A stretch of DNA of 54,279 bases. Origin: Paulinella micropora. Taxonomy: Eukaryota; Cercozoa; Imbricatea; Euglyphida. Of this stretch, positions 1 through 54,279 are shown piece after piece; the first letter of the stretch is position 1; every line of letters starts with the position of its first letter. The stretch lies in contig BJOX01000093.1 in NCBI GenBank assembly GCA_009731375.1, positions 622,590-676,868 of the forward strand. Reading direction: 5' to 3'. Both the position numbers and the translations under genes were made by a program. The notes beneath the pieces are model-generated. The model worked only from the letters and a program-made list of their open reading frames with translations, was not told where the DNA came from and did not search any database.

Positions 1-118
1 CTTTGAGGGGAAGGAGCAAAAACCAACATGGAAACAATGGGCCCACACGAAGAATCACACTCTCATTAAAGGCCCTCTAACAACAATCCCAAATAATAAC
101 AGAGCTGATAAGTCTTCC

Positions 119-485
119 ATGAGAGAAAAGGCACACTTCCTCTCTAGTGCCACAGGGCTTGCACAGTTCGTGACTCATCTAGCACGACAGGTGAAAGAAG
201 AAGAGACGAGACAGAAAGAGGAGAAGGAGCAGAAGGAGAAGATAGCTGTGGCAATGGCAGTAGCACGGGTGGCTCCACAGCCAACGGCTCCACCTACCGC
301 ATCTAACCCAGCTCCCAAGAAAACAGGAGGAGGACCCACAGGAGGAGGACCCCAAGGGGGAGGAACAGTAATTAACTTGACTGACTCCCAGAAGAAAAAT
401 CAGGCGCTGCAGGCAGCCCTAGCTAAAATCAAAATTGGGGGAGGGGGCCTTAAGCTCTATGCTATCACTGCCAATGAGGCTGACA
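119..485 (+). CDS. Unrecognised ORF fragment, possibly gag-like, cut by a gap
   Basis: This frame is open from an ATG at 119 to the 10-N gap at 486. It encodes a Glu/Lys/Gln-rich stretch that could form a coiled coil (about residues 28-45), then a Pro/Ala/Thr-rich stretch, then Gly-Gly-Pro repeats. I see no zinc knuckle and no protease motif. It precedes an integrase on the same strand, so it could be part of the same retroelement's gag-pol, but the gap hides the junction. Assignment to the element is inference. Confidence 0.3.
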
Positions 486-495
486 NNNNNNNNNN
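486..495. other. 10-N assembly gap
   Basis: Ten Ns separate the fragment above from the integrase. The integrase N-terminal zinc finger and the first catalytic Asp are missing here, so the true gap is probably larger than 10 bases. Confidence 0.95.
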
Positions 496-1894
496 ATGTA
501 GGACATTTCCCGGTCACGACGGAAGGTTACAGATACCTTCTAACGGCCATAGACAGAGCCACCAACTATGTATGGGTGGTCCCAGTCAAAGACGTTACGG
601 GCGAAACAACAGCCAAGGCGTTGATTGACAGGATCATCTCACAGATTGGGGTGCCGAGAAAAATATGCTCAGATCGAGGCTCTGACTTTAATAATGAAGT
701 CATCGACAAGCTATCTGCATATTACGGCATGAAATGGCAATATGTCACCGCCTATAACCCCAGAGCGAACGGCAAGATAGAGCGGGTGCATAGACCCCTC
801 AAGGACGCGCTGAAGATGTATTGTATGAAGAAGAAGAACCAAAAGGCATGGGTGGATGCAGCATCCTCGTTTGCATTTGCTATGAATTGCCTACCCTCTA
901 CAGCGTTAGGTGGTTCAAAAGGTTCCGTCTCGCCATACCAATTGGTATATGGGCGTGAGCCCGCCATCCCAGCCTCACTGCTGCACCCAAAAGATTCATG
1001 GGCAGATCAGGATGAGCTGTTTGGGGTGAGACTTCGGGCGAAGATGGAGGCGGAGCAAATAGTACAGGCGCATAGGGAGGCGGAGCGCAGGAAGACTGAT
1101 GCTGAAGGTGTCAGGCAGGCACACCTGGATCAAGTCAGATTTCAGGTCGGGGATATTGTACTACTGTATCATCCTCAGGTTCCTCAGGGAGTCAGCTCGA
1201 AGCTGTTCATCCACTGGAAAGGACCATACCAGATCATGGAACAGATGGGGCCTTTGAATTATAAAATCAGGGGCAGAGGGAAAGTTCAAATAGTCAATGT
1301 ACGAAGGCTGATTAAGTATGATCCCTTCCTACTTGAAGATGAGTCCGTTGATCAAGCACTCAAACGGATGGAGGCTGACTTTAAAGAGGTCCCACCAATC
1401 CGTCAGGAGGATATCTCGGAACGGGATGCCTACAGGGCACCAATTGCGGAGAAGGAGGAGGCTGAGCTGGAGAACAAGCGGGCCACCGACCGCAAAAGTG
1501 CGGAGGGGACTCAGACCCGCAAAAGGGTGGAGTCGAACGTGCCGGAAGGAAAGTTCACGGAGGCGCAAATAAGGAGAGCGCAAAATGACCTTATCTACGA
1601 CCGACCGAGAAAGGCGATAAGGACGGCACGTTCGCAAGGAGTCCATCAAGAGGGGAGCGATGACGGAGATCAAGACCCTCGCGCGGGCAATGACACTCTC
1701 GTTCACCCCAGTTGGAAAGAAGGAGATGCGATTGGACATATTTCATGGGCCAAAGACGCTTTTTACTTGGTGAGGCCTGCGGCTCAACACGTAGCCGATG
1801 ACACGCTCTCAGATTTATATCTCATGAGAGTCATGGCAGTACCTCACAAACGCCATACGCGATCGAATCGAATTTCGACTGCGGCACAAATAAT
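496..1894 (+). CDS. Ty3/gypsy-type integrase, 3' part of pol
   Basis: The DDE integrase core of an LTR retrotransposon, which inserts element cDNA into nuclear DNA. After the gap the frame reads 'GHFPVTTEGYRYLLTAIDRA', then 'CSDRGSDF' with the second catalytic Asp, then 'NPRANGKIERVHRPLK' with the catalytic Glu. A GPY/F-type C-terminal module follows ('VGDIVLLYHP', 'IHWKGPYQIMEQMGPLNYKI'). A long Glu/Lys/Arg-rich tail comes after that. The HHCC zinc finger and first Asp fall in the gap. The frame stays open to the next gap at 1895. The bases on either side of that gap are nearly the same ('caaataat'), and if the two sides overlap the protein stops at once (ATA ATA TAA). No reverse transcriptase or RNase H is in the window, so this is a partial copy. 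Confidence 0.9.
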
Positions 1895-1918
1895 NNNNNN
1901 NNNNCGCAAATAATATAA

Positions 1919-2227
1919 CCAGTCTTACATTTCTGGAGGAGTCTGGATCCAGTGGAAGATCCTAAAGTAAGACAATACCTTCCAGTATATAAAGACGCCA
2001 AGAAACTTGAGACATGGGATGATACCATATCGCCCACAGATAAAGATCATACCGCGTGGACCATACAAGCACTACCACGAGGGGTGCTGGACATTCCTTT
2101 TGACTTGGCACAAGGCGCAATCCCTCACAAAATTTGGGACGTCCTCGAACAGTCTACCTTAGACTTAACTTTGGTTGGAGGTCCTCCACCAGGTAAAGGA
2201 GTCCGCGCGCGTAAACGGCGTCTATAG
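1919..2227 (+). CDS. Unrecognised ORF after the integrase
   Basis: An open frame runs from just after a TAA at 1916 to the TAG at 2225. The product contains 'DPKVRQYLPVYKDAKK' and ends in a basic tail (GVRARKRRL). It has no ATG near its start, so it is either the end of a longer polyprotein broken by the gap or an element-specific 3' ORF. No family recognised. Confidence 0.3.
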   Translation, partial: PVLHFWRSLDPVEDPKVRQYLPVYKDAKKLETWDDTISPTDKDHTAWTIQALPRGVLDIPFDLAQGAIPHKIWDVLEQSTLDLTLVGGPPPGKGVRARKRRL

Positions 2228-3030
2228 TAAGTATTTTTTTTCTCTAGAAGTATTGTGGACCTGATCGATTGCGAACATAGCATTGATCCAATATCGTCCC
2301 GACAACCTTACTTAGATATTAAAGCTACTACAGCATTCATTCTTCTAGAGATTAACAAGACACAGCTGACAAAAAATAGGCATTCTATTCTCTTGCTTCG
2401 GCAGAGACAGACGAGACGGCCACGAAACAGCACCGTTACGGGATCGCTATTTGAGTGAGCGATGGTGTTTCCTGGATACGACCCGCATTAGTACCAGAAT
2501 GATGATCTCATTAAAGACTCTACAGTCTAATCAAGAACTGATATATTTTAATAACATGAACTGCTACACCGGATTCCATCGATCTCTACTTGTATCGGCA
2601 TATCGCAAGGTTAGGGCGCACTCAACCCAACTTCGGATATAGTCGTCAGACTTGATCACCTGACACTATATTAAATGATACCGATTTATACAAGGGTATG
2701 TCTTCACAAAAAGTAAATGTATTTATGGAAACCGACGACCGGTTATTACATATATATGGAAATGGCGACATTACATTATTACTCAACCATAAAACATTAT
2801 ACTTGGACATACTGCACAAATATCTTATCGACAGAAGAAAGAGGAAGATTTTAATATAGATACTGAATGTGCTAGAGTATATATACGATTGGTACCGGGG
2901 CAAGTATCATTGTTGTTTTATAACGGCTAATTCGTGGGTTGATGTATCTTCATACATAACTCTAAACAAATCTTAGTAAGAAAAGAAATCAGTTCAAAGC
3001 GTATTATGTCGGAAACGAAGTTCCGCCATA
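2228..3030. other. AT-rich non-coding 3' region of the LTR element
   Basis: About 800 bases with only short chance ORFs. It lies between the pol end and a purine-rich run, as the 3' untranslated part of an LTR element would. No other feature seen. Confidence 0.4.
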
Positions 3031-3475
3031 AAAAACTGGGAGGGGGTACTGTGGACATCACCTCCCGAATTATCAGGTAAAAAACTTATTTATAGATTTC
3101 GTCTGGCCGGACACGTCTGAAATGCCAATTTGATCCTGGTCTTTTGGCGGCTTTTTGTCTTTGCGTCACTGAGCTAATATAACGAGACATCATTCTCTTT
3201 TTTGAGGACTGTGTTTGGTTATATTACCGACTTACTCTTCCATTGAGCTATCGTTGGGGATAGTACATCAGTTCCTTCATAGGAATGATCATTGCTTTAC
3301 CTTTTCAAGTAGTATACTCAGATGTATTTCCTTTATTTAAGTTCAAGTTAGGCGGGTTAGTTTAATTTGATTGAGCCCGTGTCTGGTTCAGTTTCCTTTT
3401 GTCTTAATAAAGACCAAGTGTCTGAAGTACAGATGGGAACCCCTCCCCCGGCAACCTACTAAAGTTACAACTGGT
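3031..3475 (+). mobile_element. LTR of the Ty3/gypsy element with polypurine tract
   Basis: A purine run with GGGAGGGGG just precedes TGTGGACATC, as a polypurine tract precedes an LTR starting in TG. The 3' part (about 3269-3475) contains 'cttaataaagacc' (a polyadenylation signal) and recurs at 5511-5710 in the same orientation. Both copies stop matching right after 'aaagttacaac', which sets the 3' boundary. The next bases (tggttatggagcc) loosely resemble an initiator-tRNA-Met primer binding site. The 5' edge is approximate. Confidence 0.6.
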
Positions 3476-4717
3476 TATGGAGCCTTGGTCACCTGGTGCT
3501 TCGTCTGCGTGGGCTCGGAGCTGGAGCTATGCTTCAAGCTGTGCAAACCGCAATAGGGGGGAGGTAAAGTCTTGGCAGGGAATCGGCGTGGGGGTGTTCT
3601 TCAGCTACCGTGATGATGGCGGCAAAAATCCAGCAGTGCTAGGCTGGGGAACATTTTCGCTTTGAGACACTGTGATCAGACCCTTAGTTGCTCGGTTCGA
3701 GCATTCGTCAGACTCTTTAGTTGCTTTGGGTTGAGAACCCAGTGGCGTCGACAAAAAGAATTTTGAAATGTTGTTTGGCATCTCACCAAAGCAGGTGACA
3801 TGCAAAGTGATGGCCCGGTGAGAGAGTGACAGGAGGGACCCAGCCAAAAGTGGGCGCAGTCGCCAAAAGGTTGGCTCAGTCCTCAGAAGTCCTGCACAAC
3901 AAAGAACCGGTAGGTTACTCATCACAAATGTGGGCGACAAGGAAAAAACTTTGAGTGGTCCTTGTCGTTATGTGTGGCAGCCCCTCATCAAGGGCGACAC
4001 CTGAGAACATGTAAAATGTTTAAGGACAATAAGAGTGCATGCAAGCACAAATGACTTGTTTGTTTGCCATGTTGGGCAAAAAGTTGTTGACAAATTTACC
4101 GGTGGTTCCGGACATTTTTTTCCAAAAGTTGGCTGGGCAGCAGGTGGTGCTGTCTGCTGGTTTCGGCTCTTTCGTGGACATAGTTGATGCTGAGGACAGG
4201 TGAGCTGTGGGACAGTTTAGGGACCTTATGGGCCTCGTTTTCTACGGTTTTGGAGCAGTGGTTCGGACATTTAAAGGACTTAGTTGGTCATGGTTGGACT
4301 TTGGGAAGTGAAGGAGGAAAATGTTGTTGTTCATGGCCATTGGGTTGAGTTTTAGACGGTGACGTTCAGTATTATTATTTGCAAAGGTGTTGGCCAGGTG
4401 GTATGTATGTTTTAGTGAGCAGCCTTCGTTTTTGGGCGACGGTTGGACGTTGAGTTTTCTTTGTTGCAGTCGGACAGTGGCATGGGACGTTAAGCTATGA
4501 AGACTGGTTATTAAGCAGGGTGGAGTGTGGAAAATTTGTTCCTTTTCTTTTGTTTGTGCTTCGACATGGCTCATGTGTAGTCTGGGAAGCAGGAGGGCGG
4601 CTAGTCGTCGTTTGTTGTAGCAGTGGGGACGTAGGGGGAGACCGTCATAAGACATGGAAATTGTTTTTTTTTTTTTTTGTTCCTTTTGGGACGGGACAGT
4701 TGTTGCTCTTTCCTCTC

Positions 4718-4751
<34 letters not shown>

Positions 4752-5496
4752 ACTTGCTAGCGTAGGGCAATGACCCTTGGACCCTTTTGGTATTGCTCAG
4801 TTCATTTTTCTTCTCTCTTACATTATGGGATAAGAAGTTAGGGGGGGATATATGTTTGTGGTGAGATCATACTTATATGTCTGGTTTGGTTTCAACTTGG
4901 CTAACTGCGATTGTCGATTGCATTTATGTCGTAGTTGTTGATGTGAACATGGTGTGTGTTATTTCTATGTGTGGTGGAGGAGACATACTCAATATGTGAA
5001 GAAGTTTGTTTGTTGTGCTTATGTGTTGCTATATTGCCGAACTCCACTGGAGACGTAGGATAGCTCACTTGGTCATTTCGTTATATTTTCTACTAGTTTG
5101 TTCGTTGTGCTTGTCAGCATCTCGTCCATTTACTTGGTTGTGTTCGTGACACTGTTGAACATACATTAATGTATTTGACGTTGACATATACATATATGTA
5201 TCTTCATATTGCGTGTTGGTCATTTTCCGTGCGAATGGTATGGATTGCTCATGTATGCGATATTAACAGTGATGTTGATGTGCTTATTGCTTAACGTTGT
5301 GTTTAAGGTGTTGCTGTTTGAATTGTGACCATATTTTATTAATTAACTTGTTTGACTGTTGTCTGGCTTTATGATATTTACTATGTTGGCTCATATCGGC
5401 CGCTATTCCTAAATAGGGGGAGCAATGGACAATTTTATTAATATAGTATTTAGTCATATCGGCCTATACATGTTTTACATAGTTATTAATAGTTCT
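3476..5496. other. Non-coding region between two LTR copies
   Basis: GT-rich on the plus strand, with no credible gene. It contains a T run at 4664-4678 and a CT microsatellite at about 4726-4752. It may be retroelement leader sequence after the first LTR's possible primer site, or an unrelated insert. No gag, protease or reverse transcriptase seen. Confidence 0.4.
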
Positions 5497-5710
5497 GGTA
5501 CTGGTGGCAGTCAGTTCCTTCATAGGACTGATCATTGCTTTACCTTTTATACTAACTGTTGTATTTCCTTTATTTAAATTTGGGCGGGTAGTTAGTTTAA
5601 TTTGATGAGCCCGTGTCTGGTTCAGTTTCCTTCTGTCTTAATAAAGACCAAGTGTCTGAAGTACAGATCATTGGGAACCCCTCCCCCGGCAATTTACTAA
5701 AGTTACAACG
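5497..5710 (+). mobile_element. Second LTR-like copy, 5'-truncated
   Basis: This segment shares about 200 bp with 3269-3475, including the 'ttccttcatagga' block, the AATAAA-containing block and the 'cccctcccccggcaa' block. Small indels (for example an extra 'cat' before 'tgggaacccc') show that the two copies have diverged. No coding sequence follows it. Confidence 0.6.
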
Positions 5711-6164
5711 CTCAGTGGTGTCATTTTTGGGTTCTCGTGCATTTTCTTGGATGACCAGGGGTTGCTGTGTCAAACACACACACATCAGGTGGCGGGAAAT
5801 TGTTTTTACACATGAAAACTCGGAATTTATTATGGAATACTGTTGTTTTTGGATGCACGTATGTACGAGGGATATGTTCCATGTGTCCTTTGTGTGTTTG
5901 GGGGGTTTTTCGTGAGATGAGCAAGGGTTGCTGTACATACATGTCATGGGGACACACCACACATGTCATGTCTTTCACGAAAAGGTAAGGACAACCTTAT
6001 GCAAACGTTGGTTCTATGTTTGCTGTGGATGATGGAGGCATGATGGGGGGAAATCAAAGGCTTGGGCCCCGGGGGCCTTCTCTCAGCTACGTTTTCAATC
6101 ACTTCTGGGCGGCACGACCGGGACTACAACGTCACCTGGGGCCATAAGTTCATAAAAATTTTCT
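5711..6164. other. Non-coding flank
   Basis: Only overlapping short ORFs on both strands, with no recognisable domain. A GC-richer patch (about 6060-6140) precedes the tandem repeat. Confidence 0.4.
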
Positions 6165-6450
6165 TATTCTGACGGGTGTCGATTGGATAAGGCGGTCACT
6201 TTTTCAAATTACCAACCGATTCATTCGCAATCTTCTTATTCTGACGGGGGTCGATTGGATAAGACTGTCACTTCTTCAAATTCCCGACCGATTCATTAGC
6301 AATTTTTTTATTCTGACGGGGGTCGATTGGATAAGGCGGTCACTTCTTCAAATTACCAACCGATTCATTGGCAACTTGATTTTCTTATTCTGACGGGGGT
6401 CGATTGGATAAGGCGGTCACTTCTTCAAATTACCAACCGATCATTGGCAA
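6165..6450 (+). repeat. Four-copy tandem repeat of about 70-75 bp
   Basis: The unit begins 'cttattctgacgggggtcga', continues through 'ggataaggcggtcacttctt' and ends near 'accgattcattggcaa'. Copies start near 6167, 6233, 6308 and 6383 and differ by a few substitutions and small indels. It is unlike the simple microsatellites elsewhere. Confidence 0.85.
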
Positions 6451-6807
6451 TTTTCACAAGTCGACAGTTTCACATGAGAGTGCTCATGTCAAACATAGGC
6501 ATATCGGTATAAGGCAGCAGAGCGTAAGTAACGTGAGGCAGCCACAGTCATAAACTCAGTGCGGCGGCAGTTTTTATACGAAGGAATTTGTACAAAATCA
6601 TTTTGGGAGGCCGACGGGGCCGAAGGTATGAGTAACCGTGATTCAACGGATTTTACTCCGGCGGAAATGGAATTATTAATATTTATCAGGGGCTAGTATA
6701 GTCTCACACTAGATGGGAGGGACGATGAGTGAATTTAGGTCGACACGGGGACGCAATTTTATCCAATGAAATTGGGTCTGGTCATTGACCGTCACTGGCT
6801 CGTGATA
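6451..6807. other. Non-coding spacer
   Basis: No coding frame or repeat recognised. It ends at the TA that flanks the inverted-repeat element. Confidence 0.4.
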
Positions 6808-7081
6808 TTGCTGTTGACATTCAAGACAACAAAAAAAATTGATTTTTCTGTTTTGGTTGGAATTTCAGTTTTGGTTGGAATTTTGATTTTGGGTGAAAAT
6901 TTGAATTTTTCAAATTAACTGCTATATTCGTCCGCAAAATATCGTAAATTTTCGCGAAATGTTACCGTTAAATTTGAAAATTTGAATTTTTGTCACAAAA
7001 ATGAAAAACTGTCACAAAAATGAAAATCTGACACAAAAATGAAAAACTGATTTTTGTTGTTGTCTTGAATGTCAACAGCAA
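6808..7081. mobile_element. TA-flanked inverted-repeat element (MITE-like)
   Basis: The left end TTGCTGTTGACATTCAAGAC is matched by its exact reverse complement at the right end (GTCTTGAATGTCAACAGCAA with one extra GTT inside). The dinucleotide TA flanks both ends (6806-6807 and 7082-7083), the target duplication made by Tc1/mariner-type transposases. The interior is AT-rich with short repeats of 'cacaaaaatgaaaa' and has no ORF, so it is non-autonomous. Confidence 0.8.
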
Positions 7082-7083
7082 TA

Positions 7084-8296
7084 AATTTTCACATTTTATC
7101 CCGGTTCAAGTGGATCGGCTGATCGTAATTTGACTTCTCGCGCATCCTGACAAGTGCCCCGGCTCGAGGGGGAGAGGGGATTATGCCGGCCCACCCGGTA
7201 TATAATGGCATTACCAGATGTTCCGGTCTGTTCGATTATCCTTGGCTTGGGGAGTACGGAGTCCATTTTACGTTAGGTATTCCTCATTTTACAAATCGTT
7301 AGACAGTTATTATATTATTAAATATTGAGTCACGGTAACAAGATCAACTATTGCCTTTCCCCCGATTTCCCGTGAAGCACGCACGTTGCGGTAAATGAGA
7401 AGGGTAGCCGCGTGACGAGTGAAAGAAAAACAATGTTTGACTGCTTTGTATTAATACATCTGTCCCAGTCATTCTCGCCTAGCCTTCCCAAATGTTTGGT
7501 TTTCGAGTTCACCAACTCGATACTATCCGTTTTATGACTGTTATAATAACTAGAAACAAAAAGACACTATCCGTTTGAGAACTGGAGACCTCACAACTTA
7601 TGATCTACGAATTATTTCACCCTCGATCGTAAGTTGCCTCCAAGCCTGCAACGGGTTCGAGATTACGTAAATAGACGAAGTGACCTCTCCACTATTTATT
7701 AATACTGGTATTTCACCTGCTCTCACAGAGTCAGGACTCAAAGCAGCAATAGTGTTCTTAATAAGAGTTCGTTGTATCTGCCTACTTGAAGAGTTGTCTA
7801 TACAAACTCACAATTCGAATTTTCCTTCCAAGTGAAAACTACACACACAGAGTTTGGTGTGTTCTGTCGACAGATCGATTTAGAAAGACCCTCTCCTTCA
7901 GGAGTGGCTATACAACAACGTATTAGGACAGAGGTAACCAAAAACACATAGTGTTCCGACAGATTGTTCACCTGCAGTTGCATTTTTGTGTCCCTTCTCT
8001 GCCCTCATAAGGGAACGAAAAAAGAAATGGGGAACAAAAGATGATTTATTACGAAATATTAATATTACAGTTAATTTGAAAAAATTTGAATTTTGAGTCG
8101 CAAAATCGGAAGTGACACAAAACTGGAAAATTCCAGAAAATCAGAAAAATAATTTCTTTTTCCCACTTGAACTATTTGGCTCTTCAAATAGTTGTTTATA
8201 TTAATATTAACATTAATACAAATCAGGAAGGTTTGTATAAGCTTAAGTCAAAGTGCTCCTTTTGTGAGAAATATCACTTAATTATTAATATAAGCT
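7084..8296. other. Non-coding region downstream of the AAA gene
   Basis: No gene recognised on either strand. It lies beyond the stop codon of the minus-strand gene and so may include its 3' untranslated region. The terminal exon itself contains AATAAA just before the stop; no clear canonical signal was seen after it. Confidence 0.4.
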
Positions 8297-54035
<45,739 letters not shown>

Positions 54036-54213
54036 ATACATGACAAGGTAAGGCATACAGACATACAGATATACAGACAGACATACATACATATATACGT
54101 GGCCTTCACGATCAGGATTTTTTTTTTTTCTGCTTTTCTACATCGCATTGTAAATGTAATTGTATGTACATAAGTTATATTACAAATATACATGTATGAT
54201 GTATGTATGTGTA

Positions 54214-54279
<66 letters not shown>
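54036..54279. other. Right end: CATA/TA scraps, GT, GA and a G run
   Basis: No gene. The window ends in GT, GA and a run of about 29 G, which looks like a sequencing or assembly end. Confidence 0.8.

Noticed and set aside
5597-5988. Four overlapping ORFs of 70-120 codons near the second LTR
   Set aside because: They run on both strands through LTR sequence and show no domain.

Overview
This is a eukaryotic scaffold piece made mostly of microsatellites. The base-by-base reading shows one very large split gene on the minus strand, decaying retroelements at the left end, and dispersed repeats seated in the microsatellites. Sixteen runs of N break the assembly. The organism cannot be named from the sequence. 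Tiny exons, 5' splice sites with almost no consensus beyond GT, and introns built of GATA, CATA, GTA and AAT arrays suggest a microsatellite-rich protist; a chromerid alga is my best guess from memory, at low confidence.

Left 8.3 kb: a Ty3/gypsy-type LTR element (integrase plus GPY/F domain, 496-1894), two LTR-like direct repeats (about 3048-3475 and 5497-5710), a four-copy tandem repeat (6165-6450) and a TA-flanked inverted-repeat element (6808-7081).

From 53.6 kb down to 8.3 kb, on the minus strand, 32 short exons (29-185 nt, about 2.47 kb in all) join almost everywhere in a consistent reading frame. They encode a two-domain AAA+ ATPase. The D1-D2 linker, the D2 Walker B segment, the 'RVVNQLL' segment and the basic tails fit the nuclear/nucleolar NVL/RIX7 family best. 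D2 keeps its catalytic motifs. D1 has lost them: the P-loop reads GPGRE, Walker B reads FVDQ, and the sensor-1 Asn is gone. One D1 exon (the GADL segment) is missing and probably lies in the N gap at 30046-30243. Coding sequence is only about 5% of the locus.

The most striking structure is how the introns are built. For about a dozen exons there is exactly one complete copy. On its 5' side lie tandem copies of only the exon's first part with its 3' splice site; on its 3' side lie tandem copies of only its last part with its 5' splice site. Each copy is joined to a microsatellite, and up to about 22 copies occur. I call these acceptor-edge and donor-edge arrays. They account for much of the intron length and appear to be a mode of intron growth that leaves the mRNA unchanged.

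Set into the microsatellites are tRNA-derived SINEs with (ATT)n tails (one with a perfect 10-bp target duplication), a 430-bp repeat (two copies), a 227-bp repeat (three copies), a 546-bp tandem element (two loci), two families of inverted-repeat elements, a 5'-truncated LINE, and an AT-rich coding-like insert that resembles a large-DNA-virus protein. Exons are numbered x1-x32 from the 5' end of the gene. Family assignments come from remembered consensus motifs; no search was run.
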